NCBI GenBank assembly: GCA_028280305.1
Contig: JANQMC010000162.1
Location: 1 to 64,000 of the forward strand
Origin: Pelagibius sp.
GTDB taxonomy: Bacteria > Pseudomonadota > Alphaproteobacteria > Kiloniellales > Kiloniellaceae
DNA: 64,000 nucleotides
Direction of reading: 5' to 3'
The notes below the pieces were generated by a model that was given only the letters and a program-made list of their open reading frames with translations, was not told the DNA's origin and did no database searches. Positions 25,597-34,269 of this stretch are shown here, one piece after another (position 1 is the stretch's first letter; each line of letters opens with the position of its first letter). Both the position numbers and the translations under genes were made by a program.

Positions 25597-25953
25597 GCGG
25601 CAACACCAAAACGCAGAGTGTCGAGCGAAATTGCAACCTTAGGGTTGTAACATCAGCTGCTTCGCGCTAGGGTTTCTTACAAAGTGGCAGAAGAGTTCTC
25701 CTGATCGGTGCTCTCTTCCCCAAAGCAAGCTTCCCTTTACCTGCCCCCGCCTTCCTCCCCGGCGGGGGTTTTTCCTTTCCGGGATGCTCCCTGGTTGAGA
25801 GGGGCGGTTTGGGGACTCTGTGTAGGGTGGCGCGCGCCGGGGGGAGTCAGGAAGGGCGCTTTGCACAAGCCGGTTGTAATAGGCCTTGCGGCGCGTGATG
25901 ACTGCGATAGCCTGACATCACGTTATTTGGGGACCAGGAAAGAGTAGCAATCC
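25597..25953. other. Non-coding gap with a strong terminator
   Basis: No gene is supported here. It holds an inverted repeat TTGCAACC/GGTTGTAA (25631-25638/25643-25650), then about 90 bases of unassigned sequence, a strong terminator at 25744-25773, and another inverted repeat CGTGATG/CATCACG (25894-25900/25916-25922) 32 bases before the next start codon. The last could be an operator or leader hairpin for the LOG-family gene. The part before the terminator could encode a short untranslated RNA. Confidence 0.45.
25744..25773 (+). terminator. Rho-independent terminator
   Basis: CCCCCGCC (25744-25751) and GGCGGGGG (25761-25768) form a perfect eight-pair stem followed by TTTTT. It lies 148 bases after the stop of the secreted hypothetical gene, unusually far for that gene's own terminator. 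Confidence 0.85.
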
Positions 25954-26787
25954 ATGACCGACAAAACGGATCAAGCGCCGGAGGACCAGGCGCCGGGAAA
26001 GGCGTACCGCAATCTCGAGTTCTTGGAGAGCGCCTCGGCCCGCGCTTTACGCATTCTCTCGGAGTACATAGAGCCCAACAGCCGCTTCTCCCATTACAAG
26101 ATCGAAGACACGATTATTTTCTTCGGTTCGGCCCGCATCCTTTCACGCGAAGAGGCCGAAGCTGGTCTGAAGACCGCTAAGGCCGAGGGCGGCGATGTTG
26201 CCGCCGCCGAACGCAAGCTTGAGATGTCGCGCTATTATGAGGATACCCGCGAACTGGCGCGCCGGTTGACCGAGTGGTCCAAGGGCCTGACGCAGGATGA
26301 CCGCCGTTTCGTGGTCTGCAGTGGCGGCGGGCCGGGGATCATGGAGGCGGCGAACCGTGGCGCTTCCGAGGCCAAAGGCCTGAACGTCGGCCTCAACATC
26401 TCGTTGCCGATGGAACAGAACGACAATCCCTACATCAGCCGGGAACTGAACTTCGAGTTCCACTACTTTTTCATGCGTAAGTTCTGGTTCGCCTACCTTG
26501 CCAAGGCGGTGGTCGTGATGCCCGGCGGCTTCGGCACCCTGGACGAGCTGTTCGAGCTCCTGACCCTGGTGCAGACCGACAAGATCCGAAAGCACATGCC
26601 GGTGGTGCTGTTCGGCAGCCAGTATTGGGCGGACGTGATCAATCTCGAAGCCCTGGAACGCTACGGCACCATCAGCGCAGAGGATCTGGAGCTGTTCTTC
26701 CGCACCGACTCGGTCGATGAAGCCTATGACTTCATCACCGATCAGCTTCAGTCCTATGCGCTCGATATTCCGGGGCCCAGGCTTTAG
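25954..26787 (+). CDS. LOG family protein (TIGR00730-type)
   Basis: Lysine-decarboxylase-like Rossmann protein. LOG proteins hydrolyse nucleoside 5'-monophosphates to free base and ribose 5-phosphate, including cytokinin ribotides, and some act on AMP. It has 277 residues, longer than short LOGs (about 190) because of an N-terminal helical extension of about 80 residues. The diagnostic motifs SGGGPGIMEAANRGA and PGGFGTLDELFE are both complete, so activity is expected. It ends ten bases before the convergent MFS gene. The exact substrate cannot be told. Confidence 0.9.
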   Translation: MTDKTDQAPEDQAPGKAYRNLEFLESASARALRILSEYIEPNSRFSHYKIEDTIIFFGSARILSREEAEAGLKTAKAEGGDVAAAERKLEMSRYYEDTRELARRLTEWSKGLTQDDRRFVVCSGGGPGIMEAANRGASEAKGLNVGLNISLPMEQNDNPYISRELNFEFHYFFMRKFWFAYLAKAVVVMPGGFGTLDELFELLTLVQTDKIRKHMPVVLFGSQYWADVINLEALERYGTISAEDLELFFRTDSVDEAYDFITDQLQSYALDIPGPRL

Positions 26788-26797
26788 GTCACGCCGT

Positions 26798-28054
26798 TCA
26801 GGAATACTGCCTTGCGGCGCCGGGCCGGAGGTCCCGTTCGCTGACGCCGAGGTGGAGGCCCGCCGCGAGAACGCCGAGCAGGATCGAGGCGTACCAAATC
26901 GCATCGTAGTCTCCAAAACTATCGAAGTAGGCGCCGCCGATCCAAACGCCGGCAAATCCCCCGAGCTGATGGCTTAGGAAGACGAGACCGAAGAGGGTGC
27001 CCATGGCACGCGGCCCAAACATCGTCAGCACGAGAGCGCTGGTGAGCGGCACGGTCGAGAGCCAGAGAATGCCCATCGCCATGGCGAAGATCATCACCGA
27101 GAGCGGGGTCGGGGGCTGGGAGATGAAGAGAACCAGGACGACGGAGCGAAGGCCGTAGATTGCCGCAAGCACATAGGGCTTGGGAAAGATGGTGCCCAGG
27201 CGTGAAGCCAGGAGGGTGCCGGCGATGTTGGCCAGCCCCACGACCGCCAGCGCCTGCAGACCGAATGCCCGCAGTTCTTCCGGCGACATGGCCGTGCCGA
27301 CGCAAAAGTACTCGACGTAGTTCGGCAGGTGCGCGGTGATGAAGGCAAGATGAAAGCCGCAGACAAAGAAGCCGAGGCTCAGCAGCAGGTAGCTGGGCTG
27401 GCGCAGCGCATGACGCAGAGTCCGGTTGAGCGGGACCGTCGGGGTCTCTGCCGAAGGCAGTGCGGCGGTCTGCAAGCGCGGGATGCAGATTGCCATGAAA
27501 GCCAGCATGCAGGCGACAATGGTCATAACAATGCGCCAGTCGAACAACTCGATAAGCTGGGAAACCGCGAGCGGGAGTATGACCTGTCCAACCGAACCCA
27601 GGGCGGATGTGAGCCCGAGGTAGGCGCTGCGCTTTTCCGGCGGTGCGGCGCGGCCGACAACGGTCAGCACGATGCCGAAGGCGGTGCCTGAGATTCCCAT
27701 GCCGACGAGCAGGCCGGCACCGATATGCTGGGCGAGAGGCGTGCTTCCGGTGACGCAGATGGCCAGGCCGAGGGCGTAACAGCCCAATCCCAGCCAGAGC
27801 GCCAAGCGGTCTCCCCACCTGTCGGCAATGGCTCCGAAGGCCGGTTGCGCCAGGCCCCAGACCAGGTTCTGGATGGCGATGGCCAGTGAAAACACTTCAA
27901 TCCGGCCGCCGAAGAGATCCCTGGAGACAGGCTCGACAATTCCGCCGAAGACCGAGCGGATTCCAAAGGACAGCGCCAGAACGATACCGCCGGCAAGCAC
28001 GATCGTCATCGCATCGCGGGCTTCCTGACCTCTTGCTGTGGTGCTGATCGTCAT
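26798..28054 (-). CDS. MFS transporter
   Basis: Twelve-helix major facilitator permease of 418 residues. The loop after helix 2 reads GAIADRWGDR, the MFS motif A. Proteins of this shape resemble the oxalate/formate antiporter or monocarboxylate group, but the substrate is not determinable. GGCGGAAGG lies just upstream of the ATG at 28054. The gene is divergent from a LysR-family regulator 125 bases away, which is the likely regulator. Confidence 0.87.
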   Translation of the reverse strand: MTISTTARGQEARDAMTIVLAGGIVLALSFGIRSVFGGIVEPVSRDLFGGRIEVFSLAIAIQNLVWGLAQPAFGAIADRWGDRLALWLGLGCYALGLAICVTGSTPLAQHIGAGLLVGMGISGTAFGIVLTVVGRAAPPEKRSAYLGLTSALGSVGQVILPLAVSQLIELFDWRIVMTIVACMLAFMAICIPRLQTAALPSAETPTVPLNRTLRHALRQPSYLLLSLGFFVCGFHLAFITAHLPNYVEYFCVGTAMSPEELRAFGLQALAVVGLANIAGTLLASRLGTIFPKPYVLAAIYGLRSVVLVLFISQPPTPLSVMIFAMAMGILWLSTVPLTSALVLTMFGPRAMGTLFGLVFLSHQLGGFAGVWIGGAYFDSFGDYDAIWYASILLGVLAAGLHLGVSERDLRPGAARQYS

Positions 28055-28178
28055 CTGCCTTCCGCCTTGCCATTGCGTGATAGTGGGCGGTGTCGCGCCC
28101 GCATTGACCAGGAGGTTAGCGGCTGCCTATACTTTTGAATAACGAAAATATATAAACTACTAGTTCAGGAAAATTGAA

Positions 28179-29051
28179 GTGAGAGCAAGCTTCGACATCG
28201 ATGCACTGCGGGCCATTGTGATGGCGACGGATCTGCATAGTTTCGCCAGTGCCGCCGTCCAGCTCGGGCGCTCGCAGTCGGCGATCAGCATGCAGCTCAA
28301 GAAGCTTGAGCAACAGGCCGGCACGCAGCTTTTTGTGCGCAAGGGACGGGGCTTAGTGCCGACGGAAGCGGGGGAGGCGCTGGTTGCCTACGCCCGCCGC
28401 ATCGTAGCCCTCAATGACGAGGCGGCGACAACGCTCGGGGTTGCGGTGAGCAAGGCGACGGTGCGCCTGGGCCTGCCCCAGGACTTCTTCGAGGATGTGA
28501 TGCCGGCGACTTTGACGGCGTTCTCGCGGACTCACCGCGATGCCCATGTCGAGGTGCAGGCCGGCCCCAACCACTTGCTTGCCGACGAGGTTGCTGCGGG
28601 GCGTCTCGACGTGGCGATCACGCTCTGCAAACCTCGGGCGGGTGCACAAGGAGAGCTGCTTTGCAGGCTCCCGATGCGGTGGATTGCGCATCGGTCTCAC
28701 GCGAAGCTGGTCGAAGAGGCCCCACTTCCTCTGGTTCTTTTCAGTCACCCCTGCCACTTCCGCGAGGCGGCCCTGACGTCGCTCGACAGGCAAAGGCGAC
28801 GCTGGCGTGTGGCGGTTACAACACCCAGTCTGCCCGGCATCTGGGCGTCCTTGCGAACCAAGTTGGGGATCGCTGTCCGGACGGTGCATGGCTTGCCCAA
28901 GGATATGGTCTGCATACATCGGGATGCGGGTCTGCCGGATCTGCCGCAGATCGAACTGAGGATGCTGCAGGGATCGCAGACGTCGGCGGTCGCGCGCGAT
29001 CTCGTTGCGATCTTGAAGCGGGAAACGATTGCACTGGTTGGCGGCGGTTGA
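28179..29051 (+). CDS. LysR-family transcriptional regulator
   Basis: A 290-residue LysR regulator with GTG start at 28179, preceded by AGGAAAA. The N-terminal winged helix-turn-helix (residues about 3-62) reads IDALRAIVMATDLHSF, SAAVQLGRSQSAISMQLKKLE. An effector-binding domain of two alpha/beta lobes follows. The intergenic region shared with the MFS gene is AT-rich (TATATAAAC around 28149), unlike its surroundings, as expected for a regulated divergent promoter. The inducer is unknown. Confidence 0.88.
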   Translation: MRASFDIDALRAIVMATDLHSFASAAVQLGRSQSAISMQLKKLEQQAGTQLFVRKGRGLVPTEAGEALVAYARRIVALNDEAATTLGVAVSKATVRLGLPQDFFEDVMPATLTAFSRTHRDAHVEVQAGPNHLLADEVAAGRLDVAITLCKPRAGAQGELLCRLPMRWIAHRSHAKLVEEAPLPLVLFSHPCHFREAALTSLDRQRRRWRVAVTTPSLPGIWASLRTKLGIAVRTVHGLPKDMVCIHRDAGLPDLPQIELRMLQGSQTSAVARDLVAILKRETIALVGGG

Positions 29052-29181
29052 CCTGGGGTTTGTTTTTAACCCGGGGTCAACATTGCCTTAAAGGGACGGG
29101 CAGGCGGCAAGACCATGGACGAAACAGGAAGGGAATTGCACTATTGAGGCGGTGTGATCAAACGGGAGAGAGGAGGCAGCG

Positions 29182-29577
29182 ATGGTCCTGAAGAAAGGTT
29201 TCAAGTCTCTGCTTGCAGAAGCCAACGCAGTCATTGATGCAGCCTCGGTCCAGGATGCCCAGGATATGCTGGGCGATGCCGACGTTTCCTTCATCGACCT
29301 GCGTGAGCGCGAGGAGTTGGCCCAGGGGACGATCCCCGGTGCGGCCCATGTACCGCGCGGCCTGCTGGAGTTTGTCGCCGATCCTGAAAGCCCGATGCAC
29401 AATCCGGCCTTTGATCCTGACAGGCAGCTTGTGGTTTTCTGTGCCTCCGGTGGCCGCTCGGCCCTGGCGGCCAAGACTCTGAAGGATATGGGCTTCCCGC
29501 GCGTGGTGAATCTGATCGGCGGCTTTCAGGCCTGGGCTGAAGCCGAGGCGCCGGTTGAGCCGCCCCAGGGCGGATGA
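29182..29577 (+). CDS. Rhodanese-like sulfurtransferase
   Basis: Single-domain rhodanese of 131 residues that carries a persulfide on a catalytic cysteine. The active loop is FCASGGRSALAA with the catalytic Cys near residue 80; the CH2A-type acidic motif FIDLREREEL is near the N-terminus. A GAGAGGAGG ribosome site precedes the ATG. No signal peptide is present, so it is cytoplasmic. Its stop overlaps the start of the DinB gene by four bases, so the two are co-translated. Confidence 0.9.
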   Translation: MVLKKGFKSLLAEANAVIDAASVQDAQDMLGDADVSFIDLREREELAQGTIPGAAHVPRGLLEFVADPESPMHNPAFDPDRQLVVFCASGGRSALAAKTLKDMGFPRVVNLIGGFQAWAEAEAPVEPPQGG

Positions 29578-30152
29578 AGGCGCAAGACTACCTCTTGGCA
29601 CAGGCCCGCAACAACGCCTGGTCCAACCACCGTTTCCTGGCCGCCTGTTCCGGCTTGCGGCAGGAGACCTTCACGGCTTCGCTCGGCGGTTTTTTCGGCA
29701 GTCTGCGGGCGACCCTGAACCACATCCTCGTTGTCGACTGGTACTATGTGGATGCGCTGGAAGGAGGCAGCCTGGGAGCAGCGGCATGGCGCGACGAAGA
29801 ACCTTGCGCCACCGTCGCCGACCTGCAGCGCGAACAGGCTGCCGTCGACCGACGCTTGATTGCCTTCTGCGCGTCTCTCGATGACTCTGCCATGGCGGTC
29901 GCCGTCCGTCTGATCCGCGCCGCCGGCGACAGGATCGAGCGGGCCGACCGTGTGCTGCTGCATCTCTTCCAGCACCAGATCCATCATCGCGGCCAGGCGC
30001 ATGGCCTGCTCTCGGCAGCTTCCGTCGCGCCACCGCAACTCGACGAGTACTTCCTGAACCAGGACAGCGACCTGCGACAGAGTGAGTTGAAGACACTCGG
30101 CTGGACTGAAGCAGAACTCTGGGCCGACTGGGGGTCGCCGGAGTCCGTCTAA
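29574..30152 (+). CDS. DinB family protein
   Basis: Four-helix DinB/YfiT-like protein of 192 residues, a fold used by metal-dependent thiol transferases and damage-inducible proteins. Expected metal histidines are seen in TLNHILVVDWYY and FQHQIHHRGQAHG. The ATG overlaps the rhodanese stop, hinting at a thiol or sulfur link. The stop codon overlaps the convergent photolyase stop. The physiological substrate is unknown. Confidence 0.87.
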   Translation: MKAQDYLLAQARNNAWSNHRFLAACSGLRQETFTASLGGFFGSLRATLNHILVVDWYYVDALEGGSLGAAAWRDEEPCATVADLQREQAAVDRRLIAFCASLDDSAMAVAVRLIRAAGDRIERADRVLLHLFQHQIHHRGQAHGLLSAASVAPPQLDEYFLNQDSDLRQSELKTLGWTEAELWADWGSPESV

Positions 30153-31609
30153 GCCGTCTTTTTGATCGTCTCGTAGCCGGCCAAAGCGCGCTCCCGCGCG
30201 GCTTTGTGATCGACCATCGGCTTTGGATAGGTTTCGCCAAGCGTGATTCCGGCGCTTTCCAGAACGTCAGGCGGTGCTTCCCAGGGTTTGTTCAGATAGG
30301 CGTCAGGCAGGTCTGCGATTTCCGGGACCCAGCGCCTGATGTAATCGCCTTTTGGATCGAATTTCTCGCCCTGGGTGATCGGATTGAAAATGCGGAAGTA
30401 GGGGGAGGCATCGGCGCCGGAGCCGGCGACCCACTGCCAGCCGGCGGCGTTGTTCGCCAGGTCGGCGTCGACCAGGGTGTCCCAGAACCATGCCTCGCCA
30501 CGCTGCCAGGGAATCAGCAGATGCTTGATCAGGAAAGAAGCGGTGATCATGCGGACCCGATTGTGCATCCAACCCGTATGCCAGAGTTCACGCATACCGG
30601 CGTCGACGATGGGGTAACCGGTCCTGCCGCGGCACCAGGCGGTGTAAGCCTTTTCGTCGTCACGCCAGGGAAAGCTGTCGTACTCAGGCTTCCAGGAGGT
30701 CTCCGGAAATTCCGGCCAGTGATAGAGCAGGACGTGGGAGAAGTCGCGCCAGGCAAGCTGACGCAGATAGGACAGGCCCGCGGACTCGCTGAGCCCGTCG
30801 CGGGCGATCGCGTGCTTCACGGTATGCCAGACCTGCCGTGGTGAAATCTCTCCCCAATGCAAGTGGGGGGAGAGGCGGGAAGTGCCCCTTATCGATGGGT
30901 TGTCCCGCTTGTTCTTGTAGTTTGCCGCGGCCTCGTCCAGGAAGCTGCCGAGGCCGGAGGCGGCGCCGGCTTCGCCGGGCTGCCAGGTTTCCCGAAGGCC
31001 CCCGGCCCAGTCCGGCTTTGTCGGCGGCAGTGCCCAGGCGTCCAGCTCGTCGCTCGCCTGCCCGGCGAAGCCGTCGACCTTCTTTGGCGCGGGAAGTGGA
31101 GCGGCCGGTTCGGGCGCGGCAAGCAGCGCTTTCCAGAACGGTGTGAAAACTTTGTAGGGCCCGCCTTGGCCGGTTTTGATCTCCCAGGGTTCGGACAGCA
31201 GGCTGCCATTGAAACTCTCCACTGTGAGGCCGCGTTCCTTCAGTTCGGCCTTCAGCTCTTTGTCTCGCGCGATGGCGAAAGGCTCGTAGCAGCGGTTCCA
31301 ATAGACGGCTGTTGCGCCGGTTTCGGCTGCTAGGTCAGGCAGGATCGCCGCTGCCTCGCCACGGCGCAGGCAAAGAGCGGCGCCGCGCTTCTTCAGATCG
31401 CGGCCAAGCGCCTGCAGTGAGTGGTGCAGCCACCAGCGTCCGGCGCCACCGGGTTGCCAACTGCCGGCGGTATCGTCATCCAGGATGTAAAGTGGGACTA
31501 CCTTGCCGCCGGCCTCACAGGCGGCGGCGAGCGCCGGGTTGTCGGCCAGACGCAGGTCCTGGCGGAACCAGACGATCCGAATGTCGTGCAACTTGCTGGT
31601 CTTCATCAT
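30149..31609 (-). CDS. phrB: Deoxyribodipyrimidine photolyase (class I CPD)
   Basis: Light-driven FAD flavoprotein that splits cyclobutane pyrimidine dimers. It has 486 residues, standard for class I photolyases. The N-terminal antenna domain begins IVWFRQDLRLADNPAL. The FAD-binding and electron-transfer region has TGYPIVDAGMRELWHTG, WMHNRVRMI and NNAAGWQWVAGSGADASPYF. The C-terminus is complete. It runs convergently into DinB with overlapping stop codons and is divergent from the second FAS1 gene. Confidence 0.95.
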   Translation of the reverse strand: MMKTSKLHDIRIVWFRQDLRLADNPALAAACEAGGKVVPLYILDDDTAGSWQPGGAGRWWLHHSLQALGRDLKKRGAALCLRRGEAAAILPDLAAETGATAVYWNRCYEPFAIARDKELKAELKERGLTVESFNGSLLSEPWEIKTGQGGPYKVFTPFWKALLAAPEPAAPLPAPKKVDGFAGQASDELDAWALPPTKPDWAGGLRETWQPGEAGAASGLGSFLDEAAANYKNKRDNPSIRGTSRLSPHLHWGEISPRQVWHTVKHAIARDGLSESAGLSYLRQLAWRDFSHVLLYHWPEFPETSWKPEYDSFPWRDDEKAYTAWCRGRTGYPIVDAGMRELWHTGWMHNRVRMITASFLIKHLLIPWQRGEAWFWDTLVDADLANNAAGWQWVAGSGADASPYFRIFNPITQGEKFDPKGDYIRRWVPEIADLPDAYLNKPWEAPPDVLESAGITLGETYPKPMVDHKAARERALAGYETIKKTA

Positions 31610-31906
31610 TGCTCAGTCATGCTGGAAAGGCTGCCCGGAAACAAGAGGGGCTGTGTCTTTTCTGGGGCGGATGCCGACGCGTTTGCGCCCAGCACCAGAA
31701 ATGCTTGTACGCCGACAAAGCCTTAGCCGATCACTTTCCGAAGCTTAATTTTTCTTCATGCGATCAGCGGCTTGACGCGGGTCATCGGGGCCCTATTTCG
31801 CCATTCAAGCGAAGGGTAAAGGAAACCGGCATCAGCGGTTCGGCTGACTTGAACAGCCGCTGCCCTCGTCTCAGCAAGACAACGCACTCATGGAGGAGGC
31901 ATTCTC
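31610..31906. other. Divergent promoter region between photolyase and FAS1 genes
   Basis: About 297 bases without a supported gene. It contains an AT-rich patch (AAGCTTAATTTTTC around 31742-31755) that may hold promoter elements, and GGAGGAGG just before the FAS1 ATG. I see no inverted repeat strong enough to name an operator. Confidence 0.4.
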
Positions 31907-32395
31907 ATGAAAACCCTTTCGCGCGCTTTTTTCGCGGCTGTTGTTGCCGCGCCCCTGGCCCTTTCCGCGGTTGCCGCCAAGGCGGCGGACATCGTTGACA
32001 CCGCTGTATCTGCCGGTCAGTTCAACACCCTTGTGGCTGCCGTCGAGGCCGCTGGTCTTGTCGAGACCCTGAAGGGCGATGGGCCTTTCACGGTTTTCGC
32101 GCCGACCGATGAGGCCTTCGCCAAGCTGCCGGCAGGCACGGTCGAGAACCTGTTGAAGCCGGAAAACAAGGACCAGCTTGTGGCCATCCTCACTTATCAC
32201 GTCGTTTCCGGTAAGGTGATGTCCGGCGACATCGCCGGCAAGATGACCGAGGCCATGACCGTGCAGGGCAGTGAGTTGACCATCGATGCCATGAAGGACG
32301 GCGTTACGGTGGAAGAGGCCCAGGTAATCCAGGCCGACATCGAAACCTCCAATGGTGTCATCCACGTCATCGATACCGTGGTTCTGCCCCAATAA
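31907..32395 (+). CDS. FAS1 (fasciclin) domain secreted protein
   Basis: A 162-residue exported protein with one FAS1 domain. The signal peptide is ordinary Sec type (cut near AKA-ADI), without a lipobox, so it should be periplasmic or secreted, in contrast to the lipoprotein paralogue at 23263. The core has [31 protein letters not shown] and [13 protein letters not shown]; the middle stretch is nearly identical to the paralogue at protein and DNA level, pointing to duplication. GGAGGAGG precedes the ATG. A terminator follows. Confidence 0.92.
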   Translation: MKTLSRAFFAAVVAAPLALSAVAAKAADIVDTAVSAGQFNTLVAAVEAAGLVETLKGDGPFTVFAPTDEAFAKLPAGTVENLLKPENKDQLVAILTYHVVSGKVMSGDIAGKMTEAMTVQGSELTIDAMKDGVTVEEAQVIQADIETSNGVIHVIDTVVLPQ

Positions 32396-32490
32396 GGACG
32401 GGGCAAAGACCGGGTAAGGACTGAGCGAAGAGCTTCAAGTCCCCAAGCCAATCCGCAGCTGTCCGTTCCCCCGTTGGCTGCGGGTCCCAA

Positions 32491-32526
32491 GCGGCCGCTT
32501 CCATGCAGGAGGCGGCCGCTTTATTC
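32491..32526 (+). terminator. Terminator of FAS1 gene, overlapping the pdeM stop
   Basis: A thirteen-pair stem, AGCGGCCGCTTCC (32491-32503) with GGAGGCGGCCGCT (32509-32521), has a five-base loop and is followed by TTATT. The end of the right arm shares a base with the stop codon of the convergent phosphoesterase gene. The stem is strong; the T-run is interrupted. Confidence 0.75.
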
Positions 32527-33204
32527 GCAGAGCGCGTCGCGAGGGAAGGCGAAGACCTGCCTGCGCCCCAGCAGGGTGACCTGAAACCTCTTTTGCAGCA
32601 GCCCGGCAATAGCAGGATCGAGAACATTGAGGCCGCCGGTATAGGCGCCGAAAGCGGGCAGGATGAGCCGCCGGCCGTCGGTCACGAAACAGGGCGCGGA
32701 GATTCGCTTGTTGCGCACCCGGACCGCCGCCTTGGGATGAAAGTGGCCGGAGGCTTCGCCGGCACCGGCCTCCGGTTCGGCTTCGTGGCGGAAGACGAGC
32801 GCCCCTTCGGTCCACTCGGCGGCGATACTGCCGCCCAGGTGCTGGGGCGGCGCGGGGTCGTGGTTTCCGGCAATCCAGATCCAGTCGCAACGGGCCGTTA
32901 AGGCCTGCAGCCTGACGGCGATCTGTTCCGGCAGACGATCGGCTGCCTCCTGGTCGTGAAAGGAGTCGCCCAGGCAGATCAGGCGCTTCACATCGTGCTG
33001 CGCCAGCAAAGTCTCCAGCTTGTCGAGGGTGGCCGCCGTATCGTAGGGCGGCAGGAACTGTCCGCGCGCTGCGAAAGCCGAACCTTTTTCGAAGTGCAGG
33101 TCGGCCACCACGGCCAGGCGCCGTTCCGGCCACCACAGCGCCCCCGAAAGGTCGGCGATCAAGGGCACGCCATTCACGCTCAGCCGCTCCGCCTGATGTT
33201 TCAT
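32521..33204 (-). CDS. pdeM: Ligase-associated DNA damage response endonuclease PdeM
   Basis: Calcineurin-like metallophosphoesterase of 227 residues, known as a member of a four-gene bacterial repair set with an Lhr-type helicase, an MBL-fold exonuclease and an ATP-dependent ligase. Metal motifs are VVADLHFEKG (D-x-H), CLGDSFHD (GD-x-x-x-D/H), WIAGNHDP (GNHD/E) and GHFHPKA (GH-x-H). In this window its partners lie 5-14 kb away at 37.9-40.4 and 44.5-47.1 kb instead of adjacent. It begins six bases from the end of the neighbouring LysR gene on the same strand, so the two may be co-transcribed. Confidence 0.9.
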   Translation of the reverse strand: MKHQAERLSVNGVPLIADLSGALWWPERRLAVVADLHFEKGSAFAARGQFLPPYDTAATLDKLETLLAQHDVKRLICLGDSFHDQEAADRLPEQIAVRLQALTARCDWIWIAGNHDPAPPQHLGGSIAAEWTEGALVFRHEAEPEAGAGEASGHFHPKAAVRVRNKRISAPCFVTDGRRLILPAFGAYTGGLNVLDPAIAGLLQKRFQVTLLGRRQVFAFPRDALCE

Positions 33205-33210
33205 GGCTGT

Positions 33211-34137
33211 CTACTCACCGGGGACAAAGCGCGTCCACTGCGGATTCTCTGCGCAATAGGCCATGGCGGCCTCTCCGGCCATCTCGGCCAGCGTGTCGAT
33301 CAGTTCGCGCCTTGCCATGTTGGCGTAGGCGCAGCGCACCTTCAGAACCCGCAAGGGCTGCTCGGCGGGAAGCACGGCCAGTTCGCCCGCTTCAATCTCT
33401 TCGGCAACGGCAATGGCCGGTATGGCCGCGATGCCCATCCGCTGTTTCAGCATCTGCACGATGGTCCCAAGCGAGTTCGCCGAATGCCGGCTCGCCGCAC
33501 TCAACTGGGTTTCGCCCAGGTAGGCCTCGGTCATGGGGAACAGGGGAGAGGTGCGCGGGTAGTGAATGATCGGCAGCCTTTTCAGGTCTTCGACCCGGTA
33601 GGTCTTGCGGCCAGGTACAATGAGGTCGCGGTGGGCAATCCAGCGAATTTCATAATGGACAGTGAACAGTTTGGAAACCTGAACCGTGGGCGGGGCGTTG
33701 GAAAGAAAGGCGACGTCCACCGAGCCGGCTTCGATATGCTGGGCCAACTGATGGTCGGAGGCGCTGATGACATCGCAGATCAGGTTCGGAAAACGCTGCG
33801 CGAGCGCATCGAAGAGCCTGGGAGCCAGCGTCATCACCGACAATGAAGCCGCCGCGATCCGCAGACGGTTCCTCTCGCTGTCGGGCTCGCTGATCTTACG
33901 GACCATGCTGTCGCGCAGATCCAGCATACGTTCGGCGTACTGCACCACGTCGTAGCCCTGATCGGTCAGGCTGAAATGTGCTTTGCTGCGGTCGATCAGC
34001 AGCGCGCCCAGGGTTTCCTCCAGGGTGTTGATGCGGGCGGATATGGCCGGCTGGCTGAGGCGCAGTTTGTCGGCGACACGCTGATAGTTCTGGAGCTGCG
34101 CCAGCCAGTAGAGCGTTTCCAATTGATGCAAGTTCAA
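33211..34137 (-). CDS. LysR-family transcriptional regulator
   Basis: A 308-residue LysR regulator. The start is TTG at 34137 (MNLHQLETLYWL), because AAGGGAG lies eight bases before it and the family N-terminus begins exactly there; no ATG fits. The helix-turn-helix covers residues 1-60 (VADKLRLSQPAISARINTLEE). The effector domain is complete. It is divergent from an HpcH/HpaI aldolase and TRAP transporter operon, starting 133 bases away, and most likely controls it. The inducer is probably the transported organic acid. Confidence 0.88.
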   Translation of the reverse strand: MNLHQLETLYWLAQLQNYQRVADKLRLSQPAISARINTLEETLGALLIDRSKAHFSLTDQGYDVVQYAERMLDLRDSMVRKISEPDSERNRLRIAAASLSVMTLAPRLFDALAQRFPNLICDVISASDHQLAQHIEAGSVDVAFLSNAPPTVQVSKLFTVHYEIRWIAHRDLIVPGRKTYRVEDLKRLPIIHYPRTSPLFPMTEAYLGETQLSAASRHSANSLGTIVQMLKQRMGIAAIPAIAVAEEIEAGELAVLPAEQPLRVLKVRCAYANMARRELIDTLAEMAGEAAMAYCAENPQWTRFVPGE

Positions 34138-34269
34138 ACTGCGGCTCCCTTCGATTCTCCAAGTGTATAAAAGAAATTTATGGGCAACAAAGAAATTTTG
34201 ATTTTGACGCTGCGGCTGCCCTTCGAACACCCTTTTGCTTTGGGAGACTGATACCGGGGGACAGAGATC

